Notes: generated by a model from the sequence alone, not told the origin. A DNA stretch of 64,000 nucleotides from Castor canadensis (GCF_047511655.1 NC_133396.1:128907490-128971489), one strand, 5' to 3'. Shown: positions 1 through 11,290, counted from the stretch's first letter. Translations and numbers: made by a program.

Positions 1-94
1 GAAAAGAACTATTGGCTTTAATAAATGAATTTAACAAGGTGTCAAGATACAAGGCAAATATACAGAAATCACTGTATTTTTATATTATTGAATG
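1..94 (+). mobile_element. fragment of an older L1 ORF2
   Basis: Translation gives a stretch resembling the L1 reverse-transcriptase thumb region (LINEFNKVSRYKANIQKS, then a FYIL-like run). A short ID-type SINE scrap (tgctgggtattgaactcagg) follows at about 100-118. Both precede the younger L1, so that element seems to have landed in older repeat DNA. The fragment continues off the left edge of the window. Confidence 0.5.
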
Positions 95-141
95 AGTGTG
101 TGCTGGGTATTGAACTCAGGACAGTAACAACACCAAAGACA

Positions 142-1344
142 ATGACGGGAAGACAGGAAAAACAGGGAAACCAGTTTCCCCACAGCAAAAAATTAGTACA
201 GGAACCAGAGGGGAATGAAGAGAACAGAAACTCAGATCCAGACTCCAACAAAATGAAGATGAACTATGCCAAAGGACCCAATGAAGCCCACAAGAATAAT
301 TTAAAAGAAGACATACTACAAGTACTCAATGAGAATTTTATAGAGATGATACTGGATAGGGTCAACCAAAATGTACAGGAGACACTCAAGAAATTCCAAG
401 ACAACAAAAATAGAGAATTTGAAAAAGCAAAAGAAGAAATAAAGGAAACCATAGAAGCACTATATAAACACCAAAGTGAAACAGAGAACACGATTAATAA
501 ACGGATAAATGAACTCAGGACAAAAATAGACAACATTAAAGAGGAAAACTGCCAGGATATGGAAAAACTCAGAAAAAAGAACGAAACAGAACTGCAAAAC
601 AAAACGGAAGGCCAATCCAGCAGAATAGAACAAACAGAAGACAGAATCTCAGAACTTGAAGATGAAATGGTAGTTAAAGGAAAAACTGAAGAACTATTAA
701 TTAAACAACTCAAGACCTGTGTAAAGAAAATGCAAGAACTCACCGACTCCATCAAAAGACCAAACTTGAGAATCATGGGCATCGAAGAAGGAGAAGAGGT
801 GCAAGCGAAGGGAATGTGTAATATATTCAACAAAATAATAATGGAAAATTTCCCAAATCTAGAGAAAGATATTCCCATACAGATGCAAGAGGCCTCCAGG
901 ACACCAAAGAGACCACATCAAAATAGAACTACCCCACGACATATCATCATTAAAACAACAAGTTCAGAAACTAGGGAAAGAATATTGAAGGCTGTAAGAG
1001 AGAAAAACCAAATAACATACAAAGGTGAACCCATCAAAATCACAGCAGACTTCTCAACAGAAACATTAAAAGCAAGAACAGCATGGGGCGAGATCTTCCA
1101 GGCACTGAATGAAAATAACTTCAACCCCAGGATACTCTACCCAGCAAAGCTATCATTCAAAATAGATGGAGCAATAAAAGTCTTCCATGATAAGCAGAAG
1201 TTAAAACAATATGTGACTACAAAGCCACCACTACAAAAGATTCTTCAAGGGATTCTGCACACAGAAAATGAAAGCAAAGAAAACCATGAAAGGACAGGCA
1301 GTACCAAACCACAGGAGAAGAAAAAGCAAGAAAGTAGAGAGTAA
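142..1344 (+). CDS. L1 ORF1 protein (RNA-binding chaperone), open frame
   Basis: The frame encodes about 400 residues from the ATG at 142 (MTGRQEKQGNQ). An upstream in-frame ATG at 25 lies in the older flanking repeat, so I prefer 142. After a polar N-terminus there is a long Lys/Glu-rich coiled coil (about residues 55-205; heptad-like ISELEDEM). Next come the RRM-type region (RPNLRIMGIEEGEE) and the C-terminal domain (RILKAVREKNQITYKGEPIKI; ARTAWGEIFQALNENNFNPR; LSFKIDGAIKVF). These are hallmark L1 ORF1p blocks. The family protein forms trimers that coat L1 RNA and chaperone target-primed reverse transcription. ORF2 downstream is broken, so any ORF1p made here would have no functional partner in cis. 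Expression cannot be judged from sequence. Confidence 0.85.
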   Translation: MTGRQEKQGNQFPHSKKLVQEPEGNEENRNSDPDSNKMKMNYAKGPNEAHKNNLKEDILQVLNENFIEMILDRVNQNVQETLKKFQDNKNREFEKAKEEIKETIEALYKHQSETENTINKRINELRTKIDNIKEENCQDMEKLRKKNETELQNKTEGQSSRIEQTEDRISELEDEMVVKGKTEELLIKQLKTCVKKMQELTDSIKRPNLRIMGIEEGEEVQAKGMCNIFNKIIMENFPNLEKDIPIQMQEASRTPKRPHQNRTTPRHIIIKTTSSETRERILKAVREKNQITYKGEPIKITADFSTETLKARTAWGEIFQALNENNFNPRILYPAKLSFKIDGAIKVFHDKQKLKQYVTTKPPLQKILQGILHTENESKENHERTGSTKPQEKKKQESRE

Positions 1345-1394
1345 CCTCAACTTAGGTACACACACTCAAACCTTCAAACAACTAAGACAACTAA

Positions 1395-3926
1395 ATGGCA
1401 GGAATCACCACATACCTATCAGTACTAACACTTAATGTTAACGGACTTAATTCACCCATCAAAAGGCACCGCTTGACGAAATGGATTAAAAAGGAAGATC
1501 CAAAAATTTGTTGCTTATAGGAGACCCATCTCACTGACAGAAATAAGCACAGGCTTAGGGTGAAAGGCTGGAAGAAGATTTACCAAGCCAATGGCCCCCA
1601 AAAACAGGCAGGAGTAGCAATACTTATCTCTGACAAAGTAGACTTCAAACCTACATTGATCAAACGAGATAAAGAAGGACATTCCATACTAATAAAAGGA
1701 GAAATAGACCAAAAGGAAATAATCATCATCAACCTATATGCACCCAATGTCAACGCATCCAATTTCATCAAACATAGCCTGAAAGACCTAAAAGAATATA
1801 TTAACTCCAACACAGTGGTTGTGGGAGATGTTAACACCCCATTATCATCAATAGCTAGGTCACCCAAAGAAAAAATCAATAAAGAAATCCAAGATCTAAA
1901 ATATACAATAGGTCAAATGGACCTACTTGATGGCTACAGAACATTTCATCCAACCTCTACACAATATACATTCTTCTCAGCAGCCCATGGAACCTTCTCC
2001 AAAATAGATCATATCCTAGGGCACAAAGCAAGCCTCAGCAAATATAAGAAAATAGAAATAATACCATGCATACTATCTGATCACAATGCAGTAAAAGTAG
2101 AACTCAACAACAAAAGTAAAGACAAAAAACATGCAAACAGCTGGAAACTAAATAACTCATTACTTAATGAAGAATGGATCATCGATGAAATAAAAGAGGA
2201 AATTAAAAAGTTCCTGAAGTCAATGAAAATGAAAACACAATCTACTGGAACCTATGGGACACAGCTAAGGCAGTCCTGAGAGGAAAGTTTATAGCCATGA
2301 GTGCATATATTAAAAAGATTGAAAGATCCCAAATCAATGACCTAATGATACATCTCAAACTCCTAGAAAAACAAGAACAAGCAAATCCCAAAACAAATAG
2401 AAGGAGAGAAATAATAAAAATAAGAGCTGAAATCAACGAAATAGAAACCAAAAATCCATACAAAGAATTAATGAAACAAAAAGTTGGTTCTTTGAAAAAA
2501 TAAACAAGATCGATAGACCCCTGGCAAACCTGACTAAAATGAGGAGAGAAAAAACCCAAATTAGTAGAATTAGGAATGCAAAAGGGGAGATAACAACAAA
2601 CACCATGGAAGTCCAGGAAATCATCAGAGACTACTTTGAGAACCTATATTCAAATAAATTTGAAAATCTTAAACAAATGGGCAGATTTCTAGATACATAT
2701 GATCATCCAAAACTGAACCAAGAGGAAATTAATCACCTGAATAGACCTATAACACAAAATGAAATTGAAGCAGCAATCAAGAGTCTCCCCAAAAAGAAAA
2801 GTCCAGGACCTGATGGATTCTCTGTTGAATTCTACCAGACCTTTAAAGAAGAACTGATACCAACCCTCCTTAAACTGTTCCACGAAATAGAAAGGGAAGG
2901 AAAACTGCCAAACACATTTTATGAAGCCAGTATTACACTTATCCCAAAACCAGGCAAAGACACCTCCAAAAAGGAGAACTATAGGCCAATCTCCTTAATG
3001 AACATTGATGCAAAAATCCTCAACAAAATAATGGCAAACCGAATTCAGCAACACATCAAAAAGATTATTCACCACGACCAAGTAGGTTTCATCCCAGGGA
3101 TGCAGGGGTGGTTCAACATACGAAAATCAATAAACGTAATAAACCACATTAACAGAAGCAAAGACAAAAACCGCTTGATCATCTCAATAGATGCAGAAAA
3201 AGCCTTTGATAAGATCCAAGACCATTTCATGATAAAATAAGAAAACTAGGAATAGAAGGAAAGTTCCTCAACATTATAAAAGCTATATATGACAAGCCTA
3301 CAGCCAGCATTATACTTAATGGAGAAAAACTGAAACCATTCCCTCTAAAATCAGGAACTAGACAAGGATGCCCACTATCTCCACTCCTATTCAACATAGT
3401 ACTGGAATTCCTAGCCAGAGCAATTAGGCAAGAAGAAGGAATAAGAGGAATACAAATAGGTAAAGAAACTGTCAAAATATCCCTATTTGCAGACGACATG
3501 ATCCTATACCTTAAAGACCCAAAAAACTCTACTCAGAAGCTTCTAGACATCATCAATAGCTACAGCAAGGTAGCAAGATATAAAATCAACATAGAAAAAT
3601 CATTAGCATTTCTATACACTAACAATGAGCAAACTGAAAAAGAATGTATGAAAACAATTCCATTTACAATAGCCTCAAAAAAAATCAAATACCTAGGTGT
3701 AAACCTAACAAAAGATGTGAATGACCTCTACAAGGAAAACTATACACTTCTGAAGAAAGAGATCGAGGAAGACTATAGAAAGTGGAGAGATTTCCCATGC
3801 TCATGGATTGGTAGAATCAACATAGTAAAAATGTCGATACTCCCAAAAGTAATCTACATGTTTAATGCAATCCCCATCATTGGACATGAGCACATGATAA
3901 AAGCAAGAGCACACAGGAAGGGGTAA
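1395..3926 (+). pseudogene. L1 ORF2 (endonuclease / reverse transcriptase), broken
   Basis: It begins MAGITTYLSVLTLNVNGLNSP, the usual start of the L1 endonuclease. A TAG at 1518-1520 replaces the Gln of the conserved CxQETH motif. The endonuclease then continues in the same frame from about 1560 (NLYAPN; GDVNTPL; SDHNAVKVEL). Frame changes lie near 2240 and 2490. The reverse-transcriptase part follows: SPGPDGF near 2803, NYRPISLMN near 2978, then an early stop at 3238. The catalytic FADD box is visible at about 3487. The text ends at about 3886, where it joins late L1 sequence. The Cys-rich C-terminus is absent here. Confidence 0.85.
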
Positions 3927-4365
3927 AGATAGGTAAGACACCTAAAAAACTAGCCAGCATTGTTGCCCTTAACGCAGAGAAACTAAAGCAGATACCTTAA
4001 AAGCAACTGAGGCCAATAGGAAAAGGGGAACAGGTACTAGAGAAAAGGTTAGATCAAAAAGAATTAACCTAGAAGGTAACACCCACGCACAGGAAATCAA
4101 TGTGAGTCAATGCCCTGTATAGCTATCCTTATCTCAACTTGCAAAAACCCTTGTTCCTTCCTATTATTGCTTATACTCTCTCTACAACAAAATTAGAAAT
4201 AAGAGCAAAATAGTTTCTGCTGGGTATTGGTGGGGGAAAGGGAGGGGGCAGAGTGGGTAGTAAGGGAGGGGGTGTGGGCAGGGGGGAGAAATGAACCAAG
4301 CCTTGTATGCACATATGAATAATAAAAGAAAAAGGAAAAAAAATAAAGAAAGAAAGAAAAAAATT
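3886..4365 (+). mobile_element. L1 distal segment and 3' UTR with G-rich tract
   Basis: This segment starts gagcacatgataaaagc and recurs antisense at about 40.35 kb, where it is joined to different upstream L1 sequence. It contains a run of G3-G6 blocks at about 4227-4290, then the terminal motif gaaatgaaccaagccttgta and an A-rich tail. The same terminal motif recurs at about 8.92 kb (+) and 18.99 kb (-), which marks it as the 3' end of this L1 family. Confidence 0.7.
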
Positions 4366-4489
4366 AAATGTAGTGAAACTAACCCTAAAGGGATGGAAAT
4401 ATGTGAATTACCAGATGGAGAATTCACAATACCCACCGTAAGGATGCTTAATGAATTTAAAACTCTTGGTTTTGAGGTTTGAATTCAGG

Positions 4490-4620
4490 GCCTTGTACTT
4501 TGGCTCTATCACTTGAGTCATACCCCACAGCCCTTTTTTGCTTTAGGTATTTTTCAAATAGGTTCTTGCATTTATGCCCAGGTCAGTCAATCTCTGCCTC
4601 CTAAGGTAAAAACATTTTGA
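4490..4620 (-). repeat. composite SINE (ID-like + 7SL-like), antisense, degraded
   Basis: The sequence ttcagggccttgta...cacttgagtcat is the complement of the ID-like head. It is followed by ttttttgctttaggtattttt and a gcccaggtc block, complementary to the 7SL-like half. Confidence 0.65.
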
Positions 4621-4759
4621 AAGATGAAGAATCATTTGTGAGGTCTACTAGAAGGTATTTCAAATGCCCCCAAACAGTTATCAAATACCATGTAGGTAGA
4701 TATGGATTGCTGATCCCTCAAATTATGTTTTTCTTATGTTTTATATTATTAACCAATGA

Positions 4760-5540
4760 TATCTGCTAGGAGAGAGAGAGATAATAGTAAAGACATGGAG
4801 AAACTGAAACCCTTGTATAGTGTTTGTGGGAGTCCAAAATGGTGCAGTAATTATGGAAACCAGTAGAAATACCTTAAAAAATTAAAAATAGAATTACCAT
4901 ACAATTCATCAAACCCATTTCTGGGTACATATCTAAGAAAGTTCAAAGTAGTTCTTAAAGAGATATTTGCACATTCCTATTCATCACAGCATTATTCACA
5001 AGAGCCAAGGGGAGGAAGCAACAAAAGAATGGAAAAAGATGTGTGTGCACATCATGGGATTTTATACATCCTTAAAAAGGAATGAAATCTGGTCACAAGC
5101 TACAGAATGAGTGAGTCTCGAGGACATCATGAAGTAAGCCAGTCACAGAAGGACAAATGCTAAGTGACTCAAATGATATGAAGCATCTAAATTAGTCAAA
5201 AATCATAGAAACACAAAACAAAAAGTTTTCCAAGAGCTGGATTTACTTGGAGAGGGAAATAGTGTTAGAGAGTTTCAGTGTTGGAAGAGGATAAAGTGAA
5301 ATATGATCTAGCTGTAGAAAGAATTGAATCCTGCCATTGGGAGCAATGTGAAATAGGCCAGACATAGAAAGACAAATACCACATTCCACTTATTTGAGGA
5401 AACTAAAAAGTTGAGCTCATGGAAGAACACAATGGAATTACTGGTGACTAGACACAGGGAAGGACAGGAGGTAGTGTGGATGGAAAGAAGTTAGGGGCAC
5501 CAAAATTTTGCACAGCACAGTAGGGCAACTATGGATTGTA
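4760..5540 (+). mobile_element. old L1 3'-region fragments
   Basis: The text reads like the degraded end of ORF2 and the 3' UTR of ancient L1s: an ACCCAttTCTGGGTAcATA-like stretch, 'cattattcacaagagccaagg', then 'gccagacatagaaagacaaata' at about 5357. Two overlapping old copies may be present. No open frame remains. The 120 bases before 4760 show nothing recognisable. Confidence 0.6.
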
Positions 5541-5551
5541 GCAGTCTATGA

Positions 5552-5554
5552 TCC

Positions 5555-5595
<41 letters not shown>

Positions 5596-5728
5596 GTTTT
5601 AAATATCTATATAGTTTTAAATATATCTATATAGTTTTAAATATATCTATATAGTTTTAAATATATATATAGTTTTAAAAATATATAGTTTTAAATATAT
5701 ATATAGTTTTAAGTATATGTATTTAAAA
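5552..5728. repeat. AT microsatellite and short minisatellite
   Basis: A (TA)n run is followed by about seven imperfect copies of an 18-19 base unit close to TATAGTTTTAAATATATC. The region is almost pure A/T and strongly self-complementary. Confidence 0.9.
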
Positions 5729-5984
5729 CTAGAAGAGTATTGAGGTTCACAACACATAGACACATAGAAATGATTGAGGAGGTGGAAGTTCTTAGTACCT
5801 TGGATCATTACACACTGTATACATGAATTAAATTATATTATATCCCATAAAATGTGCAAATAGTATATGCCAATAAAAATAAAGTGAAGATAAATACAAA
5901 AAAGAAAAAGTTCTAGAGATTTGCTTTTACAATGATGTGAATATGCTTAATAGTACTGAACTGCACACTTAAAGTTATTAAGAT

Positions 5985-6160
5985 TGCTCACACCTGTGCT
6001 ACTTGGGAGGCTGAGATCTGGAGTATTGCAGTTCAAAGTCATCTTGGACAAATAGTTCATGAAACTCCCATCTCCAAAATAACCTGAGCAAAATGGACTG
6101 GAGATGTAGCTCAAACAGAAGAGTGCCTGAATTCAAACTCCTGTCCCCCCTCCCGCTACA
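5985..6160 (+). repeat. composite SINE (7SL-like left half, ID-like right half)
   Basis: The left half reads gctcacacctgtgctacttg and ggaggctgag. It is joined through caaatagttcatga to an ID-like half (gactggagatgtagctcaaa...gaattcaaactcc). The dimeric layout repeats at 21.6, 22.7, 23.8 and 28.9 kb. Confidence 0.8.
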
Positions 6161-6179
6161 CACACGCAAAAGGTGAGGA

Positions 6180-6870
6180 TGATCTTATTTTTACAATAAA
6201 AAGGACTCAAGCTAAGAAAGCAAATAGGCAAAATCACAGAGTAGTAAAACACATTTACAGAGCCTACATCTAAAAGTGGACTTCTGTCCAGAATGTATAA
6301 AAACCATAACTCAATAATACAACCAAACAGCTCAATAAAAATGTAGATGACAGACTCAAATAAATACTTCACAAATTAAGATAAGAGTTGACAATAAACA
6401 CATGAAAAAGTGCTCAACACCATTAGTCAGCAAAGAAAGACAAATTAAAACCACAATGACACGTCACTTCATACCCACTAGAATGTCTAAAATTAGAACT
6501 CCTGCCAACATCACATGTCAGTAAGTCTTTGACATGACTGAAACCCCATCATTGCTTTTAAATGTGTGAAATATGACAAACAACTGCTTTGGAAAGTTTG
6601 GCTGTTTCTTATAAAATTAAACATACAACTAGCCAATACTTACGTATTTATTCAAAGAGAATGAAAATATATGCCTATGAGGAGACTGGTGCATGAATAT
6701 TCACAGAAATCTTACATTCAAAGCAAAACTGGAAAACAAGCCATGTCTATGAACAGGAGAATAGCTAAACAAAATTCATAAAGTGAAACACTTCTTGCAA
6801 TTAAAAAACAACCTGTTGATACATGTAACAAATGCATGGGTCTCAAAAACATTATGCTAATTGAATTATG
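6180..6870 (+). mobile_element. old L1 3'-region fragment
   Basis: Blocks typical of old L1 ORF2 ends are visible: 'ccagaatgtataaaaacc', 'aaagtgctcaacaccattag', 'tcacttcatacccactagaatg' and 'ggaaaacaagccatg'. It is diverged and has no open frame. Sequence from 6870 to 7090 shows nothing I can name. Confidence 0.65.
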
Positions 6871-7091
6871 ATTGAGTTTGCATCCTATTCCAAACCAGAC
6901 AAAACTAATGTATGGTGATAGGATAAAATCAGTGATTTTGGTGTGTAGGTTGCAGATTTACTGAGAAGGAAGGTATAAGGCAAGATTACAGAGCAATAAA
7001 ATTTTCTATAACTTGATAGAAGTGTAGACTATACAGGTATACACATTTATCAAAACTCATTTAACTGTATATTTAAAAGGAATACACTAAG

Positions 7092-7162
7092 TGTAGCTTA
7101 ATGGTGGAGTACTTACCTAGCTTTCACAAAGTTCTGGGTTCCATCCCGAGCACTGAAAAAAA
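7092..7162 (+). repeat. ID-type SINE
   Basis: A tRNA-derived head (tgtagcttaatggtggagta), a B-box-like segment (gttctgggttccatcc), and the ID ending gagcactgaaaaaa. Confidence 0.75.
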
Positions 7163-7378
7163 AAAGATGAATACATTATACTATATATACATTTACTTTG
7201 ATAAAAAGGGAAAAATAGGTATAAAATTGAACTTGGCACATGAGAAGACAAAATTACATCAGTGAAATCAGTAGAAACAATAAAAAAATAGGTATAAAAC
7301 CACAAGGACTTCAGATACTGGAGTTATCAGAAATGTGCTTTGAAATAACCATGTTTCCTATTTCAAGGAGATAAAATA

Positions 7379-7470
7379 GGGCTGGGGGTGTGGCTCAAGA
7401 GGTAGGGTACCTGCCTAGCAAGCGTAAGGCCCTGAGTTCAAACCCCACTAAAGCCAAAAAAATAAAAATT
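7379..7470 (+). repeat. ID-like SINE of the window's commonest type
   Basis: The sequence gggctgggggtgtggctcaa...gcctagcaagcg...gagttcaaaccccac is followed by an A-rich tail. The A box and B box of a tRNA-derived pol III promoter are easily seen. Confidence 0.9.
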
Positions 7471-7908
7471 AAAAAAAGAAATAGAAACAAGATGGAGGAT
7501 TTTTGCAGAGAACTGGAAACTATATAAAGAAACAAAGAATATTTGAAAAAGACTCAAATATTGATTGTAAATGACAAAGAGAATAAACTGAATTTAAGAA
7601 CACAAAGAAATAGTTTAGCAGAAGATTAGGTGCAGCTAAAGAAAGAATTAGTAAACTGGCAGATAGATCAAAAGAAAATGTCCAGAGTGAAATATAGAGA
7701 GACAAAAAAATTGCAAAAGACTAGAATAGTGTACAAGAAACAAAGAGAGTAGAGTGAATGAGAAGGTTTGACACATATTTAATTGGAGACTGAGAGGGAG
7801 AAGAGAAAGAATGGGATGAAAGTATGTGTGAGGAGACAATGAGCAATTTCCGAAAGTGGATGAGAAATATGAATCCACACATTCAGTGAACATCAAAAAG
7901 GACAAGTG

Positions 7909-7990
7909 AGGGCTAGGATGTAGCTCAGTGGTACAGAGCTTGCCTAACGTGTATGAGGTCCTGAGTTCCATCCTCAGCACTGAATAAAGA
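7909..7990 (+). repeat. ID-type SINE
   Basis: The sequence ggctaggatgtagctcagtg...gagttccatcctcagcactg is the classic ID consensus form with an A-rich end. The following 550 bases (8000-8545) are AT-rich and show no gene or repeat I recognise. Confidence 0.85.
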
Positions 7991-8547
7991 AAAACAGGAT
8001 AAATGAAATGAAATTCCTTGTTATGTATAACACAGTAAAATAGCATAAAACCAAGGAGAAAGAGAAAACTTTGAAAATTACTTAAAGAAGCAAGAAATAG
8101 ACTGAGAGCCAATGTCTCAATAGGAACACGGAATTATGAATCCAGTATTCCAAAAGAAAACATGTCTATTCTTAGTAGGAAAAGGAAAGATTTCACCAGA
8201 ATGCTTTCACTAAAGAAAATACTAAAGTATATTCTTCAGGCAGAAGGAAAATAATCCCTGGAAAGCCAGAGATAGAAAAAAAAATCTGAATTCAAAAGTA
8301 AGTCTAAATTAACATTGTAAATTAATCATTTTTATAATAAAAAATATACAGAAATTTTAAATTCCTAGGTTAGAAGGGGGGGTTTTAATGGAGTTAAATT
8401 ATTACCCATGAATTACTGAGAAGATAAAAGTCTAAATTAACTTTAGTATGAATATTGAATTTTTAAGAATTGTAGAAGAATGTGTAACTTCTAAACTAAC
8501 AGAATGGGGAAAAATTAAACAAAATATTCAATCTAAAAGAATACAAG

Positions 8548-8830
8548 AGGGCTGGGGGTGTGGCTTAAGTGGTATCACACCTGCCTAGCAAGTGCAAAGC
8601 CCTGAGTTCAAATCCCATACCACCAGGGGGTGGGGGGGAAGAAAGAGGAAGAAAGGGGGATGGGGAGGAGGAGGAGGAAGAAAGAAAAGAGATACCCCTT
8701 CCTGCCTTTTGTGGGAGTTTTGTTCTTTCTTTTTATAAATTCTTGTCTATACTCAAAGGAGAAGGAGAAGGAGAAGAAGAAGGAGAAAAGAGAGGAAACC
8801 CTCAAAAGAAAAAAAAGACCAGAGAGGAAA
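8548..8830 (+). repeat. ID-like SINE with a long (GGA)n/(GAAGGA)n purine tail
   Basis: The SINE head (ggctgggggtgtggcttaag) spans about 8550-8635. It runs into G/A-only DNA, broken by a short T-rich insert at 8700-8750 and followed by GAAGGA-like repeats. Open frames here are low-complexity Glu/Lys/Arg artefacts. Confidence 0.8.
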
Positions 8831-8904
8831 AGCTGGAGCATAATTATTGGAACATAAGTATAAATTCATGCACATTATAATTATATTAAATGCAATGGAT
8901 TGGG

Positions 8905-8975
8905 TAGGGGAAGGGGGGAGAAATGACCCAAACATTGTATGCAAATATGAATAAAAAAATAATTTAAAAAAATGC
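8905..8975 (+). mobile_element. L1 3' end fragment
   Basis: It contains a G-rich stretch, then gggggagaaatgacccaaac and an A-rich tail, like the 3' end of the L1 at 4.29-4.36 kb. It is probably a strongly 5'-truncated insertion. Confidence 0.6.
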
Positions 8976-9410
8976 AATGGATCACATGCTCCAATAAAAG
9001 ACAAAGATAGTCCAGTTTTAAAAAGAGCTATTTTCTGTTTACAAAGATACATTATAAACATGAAGATACAGTGCAGTTGAAAGGAAAAGGATGGATAAAA
9101 TATGCTAACCTCTTCAAAACTTGTGTCGTTGTATTAACATCAAATATTCTGTGTGGATTTCAAAGCAAAAAGTATTACTGGAGACAAAAAAGAAAACTTC
9201 ATACTAATAAATGGTTAATTCAGTAGGAATATGTAGTAATTCTAAGTTTGTGGGCATATACTACATGGTCTCAAAATATATAAATCAAAAATTGACTACA
9301 CTTGAGGGTTCGTATACATACACGTGTATTGTAGTCTGCCCACTGAGAGGGTCTAGAAGCAAGGACACCACAATATCATCAATGAGTATACTCAGTGCCT
9401 GGACTTTGTT

Positions 9411-9722
9411 TTTTATACTAGTTTCCTAAGGCTGTCATAGTCATGACAAAGTATCTCAAACCCAGTGTCTTTAAAAAAATGGAAATGTTTTGTCTTATGG
9501 TTATGGAGGCTAGAAGTACAAAATCAAGGTGTTTACAGAGTCGGCTCCTTCTGAGGGCTGTGAGGGAAGATCTGGCCCATTGTTTTTCCTTGACTTATTG
9601 ATGGCTACCTTCTCCCTTCATCTCTTCACATCGTCTTACCTCTGTGGGTGCTTTTGCATCTAAATTTTCACTTTGTATAAGACTCCAATTATACTGGATC
9701 ATTAGATCATAATGATCTCATT
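9411..9722 (+). repeat. ancient placental interspersed repeat, family not assigned
   Basis: The sequence resembles the familiar dispersed block that reads 'aggctg.cata.c..caaagta' through 'ggaggctagaagt.caa.atcaaggtg' to a 'tctcttcacat.gtctt' stretch. A second copy lies at about 39.65-39.84 kb. I cannot name the family with confidence. Confidence 0.45.
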
Positions 9723-9739
9723 TTATTTTTATTTATTTT

Positions 9740-10300
9740 TGTTTGTGCCCACATTCTTTCATTTTCCATTTTTATTAGGATATATTTGATATACAGGGGG
9801 GATTCACTGTAACAATTCCAAATAGCCTTGCATTGTTGGATTGCTCCCACTGTCTCCCCTCTCACACACACCCTTCCCTGACCCACTTAAAGCAATTGCA
9901 AGAGGTTTCATTGTTCTATTTCACATATGTATATGAAGCCCATCAACCATATTCCCTCACCTTCATCTCCTCCATTCACCCTTCTTGCTTCACAAATAAC
10001 ACCCCCACACACATGCACACACATGTGCACACACACACACACACACACACTGTACCTATTTTACAGTCCTTTGATTATTAATTGCAAAGCCAATGTTCAA
10101 AATGGTTTCTCCGAGTATCCCCACAATGAATATACTTTACTTTGATCAGTTCAAAGTACTGTTGAACTGTTACTCTCCCTTACGCCTTCCCTCTCACCCC
10201 TATGATTCAACAACTTTCAGTACACATCATTATGTCCTCTGCTACACAGATGAGGTGCATTTTGATATTGTTGACTCTCTTCCATTCACTTTTAACTTTA
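9740..10300 (-). mobile_element. probable lineage-specific L1 3'-UTR-like repeat with a (CA)n tract
   Basis: The text (tatttgatatacagggggga, 'cctccattcaccct') resembles the block at 45.64-45.77 kb, so it is repetitive. A (CA)n microsatellite sits at about 10,000-10,050. Assignment to L1 is by style only. A short MaLR-like LTR scrap may follow at about 10,308-10,385. Confidence 0.35.
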
Positions 10301-10399
10301 TTGCCTCTTGCTATGGCTTGAATGGTGCTGACCCCTCCAAAATGCATGTTGTAACTTGATTCCCAGTGCAACACTATTCCATTCCATTTATATTATAAT

Positions 10400-11290
10400 T
10401 TTGGCATTTGTTAGAAATTTCACCATTTGTTAGATATTCCGTCCCATTTTCTTCATTCTCTCATTCTTTCTTTCTCTTTGCATTTCAGTCAGGAAGTTTC
10501 TATTGGCAAATCTTCAAGCTCACTCATTCTTTCCTCAGCTGTGTCCAGCCTACTGATGAGCCCATTAGAAGCGTTTTTTATTTCTGTTACAGTGTTTTTT
10601 ATTTCTAGCATATCCTTTGGCTTCTTTCTTGGAGTTCCATCTATCCGCTTATCTTACTCATCTGTCCTTGCATTTGTCAACTTTTTCATTAGAACCCTTA
10701 GCATGTTAATCATAGTAATTTTTACTTCCATCTCCGATATTTCCAAAATCTTATCATACGTCAAAATGTGCTTTTTTCCTTATCTTTTAGCATGGCCTCT
10801 AAGTTTTTGTTAAAAGCAAGACATGATGTTTTCCTATAATAAAGACTGAAAAAAAATGGTATTTAGTGTGAGAATTAAATTATATTAATTTTGGCAAGGA
10901 ACAAGACTTAGTTGAATGTTTGCTATAGGTGCAAGCACCGAGAGCTTCTTTTTCCTCCAGCTTCCTTGCTTATTTGTTGATTCTGCCCCTGTTGTATTTG
11001 GGTTTCCCTTTTTAAATAAGGTCTGTATTTTGTAGCTTTCTCACTGTTATTATTCTGGGACTCTGTTGATGTGGGGGAAATTTGTTGGGGAGAAGAAATG
11101 TTCTAATAATTTTATGATTAAATCTCAGTCCCTGGGTTGTGACCTTCCAAAGAATTTCTCAGCCTTTGTATTTTCTCTATTTACATGAGATAGTAAGGCT
11201 AGAGGGGCTTAAGTTGGTTAGTTGCTTTCTCCCAGATGAGACAACGCCCCTATAATTTCCTTTGGAAGATAAGCTTTTGTTTTGGAGGAT
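10400..11290 (-). mobile_element. old L1 fragment, antisense
   Basis: Blocks such as 'tctattggcaaatcttcaag.tcactcattctttcctc', 'gagcccattagaag' and 'cttggagttccatct' match the antisense text of ancient L1 5'/ORF1-proximal regions. It is degraded with no frame left. The 125 bases after it include a TTCC-rich stretch (11,366-11,420). Confidence 0.55.

Larger units (their letters stand above)
118..4365 (+). mobile_element. LINE-1 retrotransposon, nested, 5'-truncated near ORF1 and internally deleted
   Basis: The order is ORF1, a short spacer, ORF2, a G-rich 3' UTR and an A-rich tail, which is the plain L1 layout. Almost no 5' UTR precedes ORF1. ORF1 is open, while ORF2 is interrupted several times. 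Near 3886-3892 the text jumps from the middle of ORF2 directly into a late L1 segment, as judged against the antisense copy at about 40.0-40.7 kb, so a block in the second half of ORF2 is missing. The 3' end carries a G-rich run at about 4227-4290 and an A-rich tail. It looks young for its open ORF1 but cannot move by itself. Confidence 0.85.

Noticed and set aside
5552-5728. CRISPR-like spaced repeats
   Set aside because: The units are contiguous and A/T only, without unique spacers; this is a minisatellite in a mammalian genome.
7379-7470. tRNA-like sequence with A and B boxes
   Set aside because: These boxes belong to a tRNA-derived SINE with an A-rich tail. The sequence lacks a proper cloverleaf and recurs many times in the window.
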